Shown here in pieces: positions 1 through 5,174 of a stretch of 6,520 nt of DNA. The DNA is from JAYEKL01 sp034660995 (lineage in GTDB: Bacteria; Patescibacteriota; Minisyncoccia; JAHIHE01; JAGLIN01): positions 1-6,520 of the forward strand of contig JAYEKL010000001.1 in the NCBI GenBank assembly GCA_034660995.1, in the 5' to 3' direction. The translations under genes were made by a program, and so were the position numbers. How positions within the stretch are numbered: the stretch's first letter is position 1; each line of letters opens with the position of its first letter. A model generated the notes under the pieces. The model searched no databases. It was not told where the DNA came from and worked only from the letters and a program-made list of their open reading frames with translations.

Positions 1-169
1 AATATTTACACAGACAGAGACTTAGCCTCTCCACGCTGGTTTTATTATTACGGCTTATCTTTATATAGAAAGGAATACTTTAAACAAAAGATAATCGTAT
101 AGAGGCTAAGCCTCTTTAGCGAGATAATTTAAAAATACCGTTTTTTGTTTATTTCAGTAGGTACGGATA
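1..169 (-). other. Presumed leader transcript region with palindromic repeats, no ORF
   Basis: This stretch lies downstream of the strong leftward promoter at 170-198 and reaches the window edge. Read leftward it contains no ATG and no convincing reading frame, so it would be a long 5' leader (over 160 nt) or part of a non-coding RNA. It contains two 15-nt near-palindromes at 16-30 and 101-115 that pair with each other at 14 of 15 positions. Nested inside are weaker arms at 51-62 and 87-97. The gene it would serve lies outside the window, so its role cannot be decided. Confidence 0.4.
16..115. repeat. Nested inverted repeat built on an AGAGGCTTAGCCTCT palindrome
   Basis: Arms 16-30 (agagacttagcctct) and 101-115 (agaggctaagcctct) are inverted copies with one mismatch, and each is itself nearly palindromic. 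Inner arms centred on ttatcttt (about 51-62) and aaagataa (about 87-97) match with one gap and one mismatch. The same GAGGCTTAGCCTC core, flanked by an AAGATAAT-type sequence, forms the arms of the perfect palindrome at 5221-5289. These are therefore probably related elements, with this one the more degraded. Confidence 0.6.
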
Positions 170-198
170 AGTATATAGCGTGTGAAATTATCTGTCAA
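170..198 (-). promoter_or_regulatory. Near-consensus sigma-70-type promoter pointing left
   Basis: On the minus strand there is a perfect -35 TTGACA (193-198), a 17-nt spacer and a -10 TATACT (170-175). Start of transcription is expected near 163. It is almost identical in design to the promoter of the 115-aa gene at 668-696. No gene on this strand begins inside the window, so the target lies to the left of position 1 or the product is an RNA. Confidence 0.7.
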
Positions 199-245
199 AT
201 AAAAAAAACTGTTAAAAAATTTGTTAAATTCTATTGATTTTAAAT

Positions 246-283
246 ATAAAAAAACTCAATAAAATTATATTATTATTGAGTTT
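246..283 (-). terminator. Intrinsic terminator of the 115-aa gene
   Basis: An 11-bp AT-rich stem (252-262 with 273-283) and a 10-nt loop lie 4 nt after the stop codon on the minus strand. Seven Ts follow on that strand (248-254, partly within the stem base), giving a standard Rho-independent layout. The stem has few G-C pairs, so strength is uncertain. Confidence 0.7.
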
Positions 284-287
284 ACGC

Positions 288-635
288 TTAACAGTGTTTG
301 TGTCTAGGGACAAATAGAATGGCTGTTTCTTTAAATTCTGGACATACCGAAACAAATTCATCCAAAAGTTTAGGATATATTTTTGCAATTTCTATCCTGA
401 CACTGTTATCTTTAATTTCCGAAAAAGCTATTACTGGATCTAAGCCGTACTTTTCGTTAAGAGGAATGATCTTTTTCGCATAATTCGGGAATTTTTCTAT
501 TAAATCCATAATCATCCCAAATTCTTCATTTTTCGCAAGTTCTCTTGCGATATTTAGGATTTCATCTGGATTTGCTTCTGCTATCTCAATAACTTTCTCT
601 CCAATGTTTATTGCTGTTATGTTCTTTTTTTTCAA
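288..635 (-). CDS. Hypothetical 115-aa helical protein, TTG start
   Basis: I do not recognise a family. The product is a small soluble protein with no signal peptide or membrane segment. It is rich in Glu, Lys and Ile and looks like a chain of amphipathic helices, for example residues 12-37, 38-56 and 78-95. It has two Cys, at 98 and at the C-terminus, which ends in RHKHC. The start is TTG at 633-635. It is supported by a strong Shine-Dalgarno AAAGGAG (645-651) nine nt upstream and by a near-perfect promoter 25-30 nt further back. No ATG or Met occurs before residue 41, so a later start would lose a third of the protein. A terminator follows directly, making this a single-gene unit. Function is unknown. 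The repeated helical segments hint at a helical-repeat or regulatory protein, but that is only a guess. Confidence 0.8.
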   Translation of the reverse strand: MKKKNITAINIGEKVIEIAEANPDEILNIARELAKNEEFGMIMDLIEKFPNYAKKIIPLNEKYGLDPVIAFSEIKDNSVRIEIAKIYPKLLDEFVSVCPEFKETAILFVPRHKHC

Positions 636-644
636 GAGGGTATT

Positions 645-651
645 CTCCTTT
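645..651 (-). promoter_or_regulatory. Shine-Dalgarno AAAGGAG that fixes the TTG start
   Basis: On the minus strand AAAGGAG lies nine nt before the TTG at 633-635. It is the only clear Shine-Dalgarno sequence in front of any gene in this window, and it accompanies the only non-ATG start. Confidence 0.85.
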
Positions 652-667
652 CAACTCGTTATTTTCT

Positions 668-696
668 AGTATATTATCGCTAGTTTAATTTGTCAA
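668..696 (-). promoter_or_regulatory. Promoter of the 115-aa gene
   Basis: Minus strand: -35 TTGACA at 691-696, 17-nt spacer, -10 TATACT at 668-673. Predicted transcription start is near 661, giving a leader of about 25 nt that contains the Shine-Dalgarno. This is close to ideal for a housekeeping sigma factor, so strong constitutive expression is likely. Confidence 0.85.
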
Positions 697-702
697 ATTT
701 AG

Positions 703-749
703 AAAAATAAATAGACCTTCTCGCAGAATTAATTCTGTTAGAAGGTCTA
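703..749 (-). terminator. Intrinsic terminator of the 351-aa thioredoxin-like gene
   Basis: A 10-bp outer stem (712-721 with 740-749) continues, after a small internal loop, into a palindromic cagaattaattctg core (724-737). On the minus strand it lies 22 nt after the stop codon and runs into a T-rich tract (attTATTTTTCT, 711 downward). The T tract begins a base or two after the stem, which suits termination of the leftward gene. Confidence 0.75.
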
Positions 750-771
750 ATATAAAAATAACTGATCTAAG

Positions 772-1827
772 TTATTTGCATGAAGCGCTGTCTCCGCCGC
801 TGGTTGTGTCAAACCCAAATCCGGGAGACGGAGTCTCGGAAGAAAGTTCTGTAGAACATTCTTCTGGTGGATTATCAAATCCAGAGCAAATTATAGTAAG
901 TAGGCTAGCTGCGTCTCTGCCAGATTTTGCGGTTGTTCCATTTATGACTAATGTTGGAGAACCTCCTACTACATACTTATCAACGTCTTCTTTATGAATA
1001 TTGAATGTAGGGAAATTTCCTTTCCAAGTGTCTTTATTGCCAAAGTTTTCTGTCACTTTATATTTTTTATCAGTAGTCGCAACACAAGTATTCAATTTAG
1101 AAATATTTATTTTTGCTGTCTTAAGGCATGCATCTGATTTTTCATCTTCAAGAAAACATTGTAAGTAGTTAATAAACTTGGTTGGTTCCTCGGTATTGAT
1201 ACAATACTGTCTTAATTGCTCGTCTAGTTCTTTTTCTTTGTGCATAGCATAATCACAAAATTTTAATTCAAAATCAATCTTATCTCCTAAAGTATCAAGA
1301 ACAGGTAAAATTCCTTTCTCAATTTGAGTTCCGTAAGGGCAATGGCTCATTACAAACAATTCAACAACTGGTTTATCATTTTTAGTTACTTCTTGATCGG
1401 GAGGAGTTTCATTGTTTGCGGCTTTGCTTTCCTTCGTTATCTCTTCAACATTTATTGTTCGATCAAAGAAAAGTTTTCCGTCTTTAGTTACATAAGTTTC
1501 AACATCTTGACCTGTGGAAGTAGTTACAATAATTTTATAAAGTCCGCTTTCTTCAAAAGATTCTTTTATGGTAACTTTATTGTCATCTTGAATAAGAATG
1601 TTATTGATGAAACTCTCAGTTTTAGTTGTAGCTTCTTCTACTTCAAGAGATGAGTCAACTTTTTTATCTTTTTGCGTGACAGGGATAAGAATTAGTGATA
1701 TTAGAATAACAATTAATATTCCCATTGTAAAAAATCCAAATGAAAAACCAAGAGGGAAATTTACATTTTTGTAAAAGCGTTTCCCTTTTCTCTTTAAATT
1801 AGTACTTGTTTCTTTTTCTTTTTCCAT
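772..1827 (-). CDS. Membrane-anchored thioredoxin-fold (DsbA/GILT-like) protein
   Basis: Probable extracytoplasmic thiol-disulfide protein tethered to the membrane. Residues 1-20 are basic and cytoplasmic. A single hydrophobic segment follows at about 29-50 with no signal-peptidase or lipobox site, so it should act as an anchor. Residues 70-128 form a small domain ending in TYVTKDGKLFF, reminiscent of the N-terminal domains of DsbC-like proteins. A Pro/Glu linker leads to the thioredoxin-like domain (about 152-315). It has VVELFVMSHCPYGTQ (Cys163) after the first strand and a GGSPTLVING loop with the cis-Pro at 291. The active site reads CPYG, so the second Cys of a CXXC is absent. As I recall, this is usual in the SxCPYG branch, where other Cys may serve. 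Here Cys191, 209, 224, 234 and 248 are candidates. The C-terminal tail (316-351) is Ser/Gly/Pro-rich with Cys324 and Cys350. The ATG has no Shine-Dalgarno. It has its own promoter and terminator. Substrate is unknown. Confidence 0.85.
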   Translation of the reverse strand: MEKEKETSTNLKRKGKRFYKNVNFPLGFSFGFFTMGILIVILISLILIPVTQKDKKVDSSLEVEEATTKTESFINNILIQDDNKVTIKESFEESGLYKIIVTTSTGQDVETYVTKDGKLFFDRTINVEEITKESKAANNETPPDQEVTKNDKPVVELFVMSHCPYGTQIEKGILPVLDTLGDKIDFELKFCDYAMHKEKELDEQLRQYCINTEEPTKFINYLQCFLEDEKSDACLKTAKINISKLNTCVATTDKKYKVTENFGNKDTWKGNFPTFNIHKEDVDKYVVGGSPTLVINGTTAKSGRDAASLLTIICSGFDNPPEECSTELSSETPSPGFGFDTTSGGDSASCK

Positions 1828-1881
1828 ATTTTTTGTTAGTTAGTTATTAATTATTTTTAAAAAATTTTTAGCGATATATTC

Positions 1882-1909
1882 ATTATATCAAAAATGTATT
1901 TTATGGCAA
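1882..1909 (-). promoter_or_regulatory. Promoter of the 351-aa thioredoxin-like gene
   Basis: Minus strand: -35 TTGCCA at 1904-1909, 16-nt spacer, -10 TATAAT at 1882-1887. Transcription would start near 1875, leaving a leader of about 48 nt with no obvious ribosome binding site. A heptamer repeat array begins just upstream at 1918. Confidence 0.75.
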
Positions 1910-1917
1910 GGGGGAGT

Positions 1918-1984
1918 TAGTATTTAGTATTTAGTATTAAGTATATAGTATTTAGTATTAAGCATCCAACTTAATATTCTTCGA
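1918..1984. repeat. Heptamer tandem array plus shared tail
   Basis: Seven consecutive 7-nt units run from 1918 to 1966: TAGTATT three times, AAGTATA, TAGTATT twice, and AAGCATC. They are followed by an 18-nt tail (1967-1984) ending in cttaatattcttcga. The same array-plus-tail design occurs at 2690-2742, with one base changed in the tail, so the whole module is repeated on both sides of the yraN/59-aa gene pair. Confidence 0.85.
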
Positions 1985-2027
1985 CCTTGTGGAGAAGATC
2001 GTTCGCGTATAATTCTCCATGCAAGGT
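1984..2027. repeat. Hairpin downstream of yraN
   Basis: The arms accttg+tggagaa and ttctcca+(tg)caaggt pair over about 13 bp with a 2-nt bulge, enclosing a 16-nt loop. It begins only 6 nt after the yraN stop on the minus strand. No T tract follows on that strand (cgaagaatatt instead), so it may stabilise the 3' end of the transcript or act as a weak terminator, rather than being a canonical intrinsic terminator. Confidence 0.55.
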
Positions 2028-2033
2028 TATAGT

Positions 2034-2423
2034 CTATAAACTATCATAGCTAACAGCGTTTTTTATGTAGTTTATTTTTGCTTTATTTTTGCTTTTATCA
2101 ATTATGATCGCGATTACATCAATTTGCCAGTTAGTGTCGTCGGCAAATTTTTGTTCTGCTAAATAAAAAAGGGCTGTTCTAATAAGCTTTTTCTTTTTAT
2201 AAAAACTTACAGCTTCTTGAGGTAGTCCATATTTTTCCGAACTTATTTTGGTTCTTGTCTTTACTTCTATAAAATGAATTATTTTATCAGATTTGGCGAT
2301 TATATCTATTTCCCCCACTTTTTTTTGATAATTAATTTCTAGTATTAAGAGGCCGTTACTTTTTAAAAATTTATAGGCTAATTTTTCTCCTAAATTTCCG
2401 AATTCTCTTCTTTGAGTCGGCAT
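2034..2423 (-). CDS. yraN: YraN / UPF0102 family nuclease-fold protein
   Basis: A UPF0102 protein of 129 aa, a usual length for this family, with a restriction-endonuclease-like fold and no established reaction. The N-terminus has the typical GNLGEKLAYKFLKSNG helix (residues 9-24). The PD-(D/E)XK-type core follows: GEID at 37-40, then FIEVKTR at 51-57, giving Asp40, Glu53 and Lys55 as the metal-binding/catalytic set. A GLPQEAVSFYKKKKL helix (66-80) and the late strand WQIDVIAI (99-106) complete the family pattern. No key residue is missing. The ATG has no clear Shine-Dalgarno. The gene starts 11 nt after the stop of the 59-aa membrane protein, so the two are probably co-transcribed and possibly translationally coupled. 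lepA lies further upstream on the same strand. A role in DNA processing or recombination is often assumed but not shown. Confidence 0.92.
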   Translation of the reverse strand: MPTQRREFGNLGEKLAYKFLKSNGLLILEINYQKKVGEIDIIAKSDKIIHFIEVKTRTKISSEKYGLPQEAVSFYKKKKLIRTALFYLAEQKFADDTNWQIDVIAIIIDKSKNKAKINYIKNAVSYDSL

Positions 2424-2434
2424 TTTTTAACTTT

Positions 2435-2614
2435 TTAACTAAATAAATTTATAAGTTGTTCTGTGGTATTTTTTAGTATATTACTTTTTTGGTCATAATA
2501 ATAAAGTCCTACTAAAAATCCTGCAAAAACAGAAAAAATAATTCCTAAATTTAAAAAATCTGATTTCATATTGTATTTTTTTGTTTCTTTTTCAAGATTA
2601 TCTTTTTTACTCAT
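2435..2614 (-). CDS. Small single-pass membrane protein, 59 aa
   Basis: An ATG-to-TAA frame of 59 codons. A charged cytoplasmic N-terminus (MSKKDNLEKETKKYNMKSD) is followed by one hydrophobic segment at about residues 20-40 (LNLGIIFSVFAGFLVGLYYY). A short polar tail, DQKSNILKNTTEQLINLFS, follows. The GxxxG-type spacing and the Asp right after the helix recall the small AtpZ/AtpI-like membrane proteins. Those normally have two helices and sit next to ATP synthase genes, so the likeness is weak. Support for a real gene is the coherent membrane topology, the same strand as its neighbours, and a gap of only 11 nt to the yraN start. No Shine-Dalgarno and no convincing promoter precede it. Expression may depend on read-through from lepA. 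Function is unknown. Confidence 0.65.
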   Translation of the reverse strand: MSKKDNLEKETKKYNMKSDFLNLGIIFSVFAGFLVGLYYYDQKSNILKNTTEQLINLFS

Positions 2615-2615
2615 T

Positions 2616-2742
2616 GTTAATATTTTTAATGTTTAATCTATGTGGGGTCTGCTGATTTTCTCATAATTCCTTTTTAGAGAGGAGTCTCTAAGTATTAAGT
2701 ATATAGTATTAAGTATTAAGCATCCCACTTAATATTCTTCGA
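2616..2742. repeat. 127-bp segment identical to 2843-2969
   Basis: Every base of 2616-2742 matches 2843-2969, and the two copies flank the run of N. The sequence itself is intergenic. It includes a small hairpin (ttagaga-ggag-tctctaa, 2674-2691), five heptamer units (2690-2724) and the tail found at 1967-1984. The exact length and position at both gap edges point to an unresolved contig overlap and not a biological duplication. Confidence 0.95.
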
Positions 2743-2842
2743 NNNNNNNNNNNNNNNNNNNNNNNNNNNNNNNNNNNNNNNNNNNNNNNNNNNNNNNNNN
2801 NNNNNNNNNNNNNNNNNNNNNNNNNNNNNNNNNNNNNNNNNN
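2743..2842. other. Assembly gap, exactly 100 N
   Basis: A run of exactly 100 N, the conventional placeholder for a gap of unknown size. Both edges carry the same 127-bp sequence, so the true sequence probably has a single copy and no gap. Confidence 0.98.
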
Positions 2843-2969
2843 GTTAATATTTTTAATGTTTAATCTATGTGGGGTCTGCTGATTTTCTCATAATTCCTTT
2901 TTAGAGAGGAGTCTCTAAGTATTAAGTATATAGTATTAAGTATTAAGCATCCCACTTAATATTCTTCGA
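2843..2969. repeat. Second copy of the 127-bp gap-flanking segment
   Basis: Identical to 2616-2742, including the heptamer array (here 2917-2951). The match stops exactly at 2969, and to the left it stops exactly at the gap edge, as expected for a k-mer-length contig overlap. Confidence 0.95.
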
Positions 2970-3003
2970 GAGAAGTCGTTATATGCAATAGAATATACTA
3001 ATT

Positions 3004-3047
3004 AGGGTCTGCTGATTTTTTTATAATTCTTCTCTAGAGAGAGGAAT
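3004..3047. repeat. Diverged copy of the GGGTCTGCTGATTTT element
   Basis: This 40-odd-bp segment matches 2645-2684 (and 2872-2911) at most positions: gggtctgctgatttt, then a pyrimidine-rich stretch, ataattc, more pyrimidines and agagagg. It differs at about seven positions, so unlike the gap-flanking copies it is a genuine second copy. Its end (3026-3047) can form an imperfect hairpin of 9 positions with one mismatch. It lies about 55 nt after the lepA stop, with no T tract on the lepA strand. Confidence 0.65.
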
Positions 3048-3101
3048 AAATCACCAGTTCCTATATATAGTCTATAGTTATATTTGATTTTGCGCAATGT
3101 T

Positions 3102-4976
3102 TTATTTTTTTAACACAGACAAAAACGCTTCTTGTGGAATTTCTACTTTTCCAAATGATTTCATTTTTTTCTTTCCTTTCTTTTGTTTTTCTAAAAGTTT
3201 TCTTTTTCTGCTGACATCTCCGCCATATAATTTCGCGGTTACATCTTTTCTAAAAGGATTTATTGTTTCTCGCGCAATTATTTTTCCAGAAATTGTAGCT
3301 TGAAGCGCGACGGCGAAATTTTGACGAGGAATCGCAACTTTTAGTTTCGCGACAATCTTTTTCCCTTCTTCTTGAGCTTGGTCGCGAGGGATAATTCTTG
3401 AAAAAGCCTCAACTTTTTCTTGAGCAACTAAAATGTCTAACTTAATTAAGTCTCCAGACCTAAATTCTATTGGTTCATAATTCATAGAAGCAAAACCACT
3501 TGAGACGCTTTTTAAGTTGTCGTAGAAATCAACGATTATATTAATTAGAGGAACTTCATAATTTAAAATCACCCTATCTTCTGAAAGATAGTTTGTACTT
3601 TGATAAATTGCGCGAGAATTTTCTGCTAGTTTCATAATTGAACCAATTTTATCTTTTGGTAAAATGATTTCAAGTTTTGCCCATGGCTCTTTAATGTGTT
3701 CTATATGTGAAGGGTCTGGCAGTTCGGCTGGAGAGAAAATTGTAATTTCTTTTCCGTCTCTTTTTTTAACAACATAGGAAACAGAAGGAGTTGTGATTAC
3801 AAGATTCATATCGTATTCTCTGGTAAGTCTTTCAGTTATAATCTCAAGATGAAGCATTCCAAGAAATCCACAAATAAAACCGCGCCCAAGAGCAGAAGAA
3901 CTTTCAGGTTCATATGAAAGGGACGCGTCATTAAGTTTTAGTTTTTCAAGAGCATCGCGAAGATTTGGATATTCATCGCCTTCAATAGGATATATACTGG
4001 CAAATACTGTCGGTTTAACCTCTTTATATCCTGAAAGTGGTTTTACTATTCTTTCAATTTCTTTTTCGTCTTTGAAAATTGATTCATATTTCGTAATTGT
4101 ATCTCCAACACGACATTTTCCTACTTCTTTTAATCCAGTTGCTATATATCCAACGTCTCCAGCTTCAAGAAACGATGTTTTTTCAAGCTGTGGTTTAATT
4201 ACACCAAGTTCTATAATTTCTGATTTTAATTTTGTTTTAAGAAAGTATATTTGATCTCCTTCGTTTATTTTGCCATCAATCATTCTAATTTGCGCAATAA
4301 CTCCTTTGTATGAATCAAAATATGAATCAAAAATAAGAGCTCTAGCTGGCTTATTTTTGTCGCCTTTTGGTGATGGAACTTTTTTAACAATTTCTTCAAG
4401 AACTTTTTCAACATTTTCTCCTGTCTTTGCGGAAATTTTTATTATTTCATTTTCTTTTGTGCCGATTAAGTCGCTTATTTCTTTGGAAACTTCTTCTATC
4501 ATTGCATTTGGCATATCAATTTTGTTTATCACTGGGATAATTTCTAAATCTTGTTCCATTGCTAAATATAAATTTGCCATAGTTTGCGCTTGAATTCCCT
4601 GTGTAGCGTCAACGAGTAAAACAGCGCCCTCAACAGCCGCAAGTGATCTAGAAACTTCATAGGCGAAATCAACATGACCAGGAGTGTCAATTAAGTTCAA
4701 AGTGTAAAGTTCAAAGTGTAAAGTTTTATCATCTTGTTCGGAGCGACTTTCTACTTTTGACTTTCTACTTTCGACTAATTTATACTTCATTCTGGCTGGT
4801 TGAAGTTTTATTGTAATTCCCCTTTCTCTTTCTAAATCCATTTGATCTAAAAGCTGACTTTTCATTTTTCTTTGTTCAACTGTTTTTGTCAATTCTAAAA
4901 ACCGATCAGCTAATGTTGATTTTCCATGGTCAATATGCGCAATTATGCAAAAATTTCTGGTATTTTGTTGGGACAT
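3102..4976 (-). CDS. lepA: Elongation factor 4 (LepA), ribosome back-translocase GTPase
   Basis: Translational GTPase that binds the ribosome and promotes back-translocation or assists initiation and assembly. All G motifs are present: G1 AHIDHGKST (13-21), G2 ERGIT (51-55), G3 DTPGH (97-101, with the catalytic His), G4 NKID (151-154) and G5 SAK (182-184). Domain II and the EF-G-like domains follow (YEPESSSALGRGFICGFLG, 355-373). The LepA-specific C-terminus has YGGDVSRKRKLLEKQKKGKK (584-603) and ends in PQEAFLSVLKK. At 624 aa it is longer than E. coli LepA (599 aa). The excess is largely an approximately 18-residue insertion at about 67-90, between G2 and G3, encoded by 14-bp tandem repeats. 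The reading frame is intact. The ATG at 4974-4976 aligns with known N-termini (NTRNFCIIAHIDHG) and has no Shine-Dalgarno. A promoter lies at 5023-5051. The 59-aa gene and yraN lie downstream on the same strand. Confidence 0.97.
   Translation of the reverse strand: MSQQNTRNFCIIAHIDHGKSTLADRFLELTKTVEQRKMKSQLLDQMDLERERGITIKLQPARMKYKLVESRKSKVESRSEQDDKTLHFELYTLNLIDTPGHVDFAYEVSRSLAAVEGAVLLVDATQGIQAQTMANLYLAMEQDLEIIPVINKIDMPNAMIEEVSKEISDLIGTKENEIIKISAKTGENVEKVLEEIVKKVPSPKGDKNKPARALIFDSYFDSYKGVIAQIRMIDGKINEGDQIYFLKTKLKSEIIELGVIKPQLEKTSFLEAGDVGYIATGLKEVGKCRVGDTITKYESIFKDEKEIERIVKPLSGYKEVKPTVFASIYPIEGDEYPNLRDALEKLKLNDASLSYEPESSSALGRGFICGFLGMLHLEIITERLTREYDMNLVITTPSVSYVVKKRDGKEITIFSPAELPDPSHIEHIKEPWAKLEIILPKDKIGSIMKLAENSRAIYQSTNYLSEDRVILNYEVPLINIIVDFYDNLKSVSSGFASMNYEPIEFRSGDLIKLDILVAQEKVEAFSRIIPRDQAQEEGKKIVAKLKVAIPRQNFAVALQATISGKIIARETINPFRKDVTAKLYGGDVSRKRKLLEKQKKGKKKMKSFGKVEIPQEAFLSVLKK
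4695..4722. repeat. 14-bp tandem repeat inside lepA (array 2)
   Basis: Two exact copies of gttcaaagtgtaaa (4695-4708, 4709-4722), followed by the start of a third. Each 14-mer splits into two related heptamers. It encodes lepA residues about 85-94 (TLHFELYTLN), the end of the insertion that precedes the G3 motif DTPGH. Confidence 0.85.
4745..4772. repeat. 14-bp tandem repeat inside lepA (array 1)
   Basis: Two copies of gactttctacttt(t/c) at 4745-4758 and 4759-4772, one base apart in sequence, followed by gac. It encodes lepA residues about 68-78 (VESRKSKVESR), visible in the protein as a repeated VESR. Array 2 lies 22 nt away. Confidence 0.85.
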
Positions 4977-4980
4977 GGTT

Positions 4981-5008
4981 TGGAATTTAGAATATGGAAT
5001 TTAGAATA
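4981..5008. repeat. 14-bp tandem repeat in the lepA leader
   Basis: Two exact copies of tggaatttagaata (4981-4994 and 4995-5008), again two heptamers each. The array starts four bases before the lepA ATG (minus strand) and fills the place where a Shine-Dalgarno would normally be, between the predicted transcription start and the start codon. Confidence 0.85.
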
Positions 5009-5022
5009 ACTCAATATATCTT

Positions 5023-5051
5023 ATCTTAATACGAAAAAATGAAAATGACAA
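5023..5051 (-). promoter_or_regulatory. Probable lepA promoter
   Basis: Minus strand: -35 TTGTCA at 5046-5051, 17-nt spacer, -10 TAAGAT at 5023-5028. Transcription would begin near 5016, leaving a leader of about 40 nt that is mostly the 14-bp repeat. The match is good but not perfect in an AT-rich background. Confidence 0.55.
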
Positions 5052-5075
5052 ATCTTTATTTCTATTACATCATTA

Positions 5076-5174
5076 GTTCAATGTCTCTGACTTGAACCTT
5101 ATGTTTTTTCTAATCTAATAAAATTTTAAAATTATATTTTAAGAAATATCCGGTTCAAGTCGGAGACGCTGAAC
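5076..5174. repeat. Long imperfect inverted repeat, 23-nt arms
   Basis: Arms 5076-5098 and 5152-5174 pair at 20 of 23 positions as DNA, and with two extra G-U pairs in the rightward RNA. The innermost 10 bp (gacttgaacc/ggttcaagtc) are perfect. The 53-nt loop is very AT-rich. The compensating-type differences between the arms fit a structure kept as RNA or an old inverted duplication. It is not followed by a T tract. Confidence 0.75.

Noticed and set aside
298..483. 61-codon frame on the plus strand
   Set aside because: It is the antisense of the 115-aa gene, which has a promoter, Shine-Dalgarno and terminator of its own.
776..1653. Plus-strand frames of 73 and 109 codons
   Set aside because: They lie opposite the thioredoxin-like gene, have no promoter or ribosome binding site, and their composition reflects the complementary strand.
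2674..2691. Terminator hairpin ttagaga-ggag-tctctaa
   Set aside because: The 7-bp stem is perfect but has no T tract on either strand in the right place, so it is only noted within the 127-bp segment.
1918..2969. CRISPR array
   Set aside because: The repeats are 7-nt tandem units and one assembly duplication. There are no regularly spaced 23-40-nt repeats with unique spacers and no cas genes.
3097..4593. Plus-strand frames of 60, 68 and 107 codons
   Set aside because: All are antisense to lepA, whose protein is conserved throughout.
5039..5095. 18-codon ATG frame upstream of a hairpin, resembling an attenuator leader peptide
   Set aside because: No Shine-Dalgarno, no convincing rightward promoter in front of it, and the following hairpin lacks a T tract. 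A frame this short is expected by chance.
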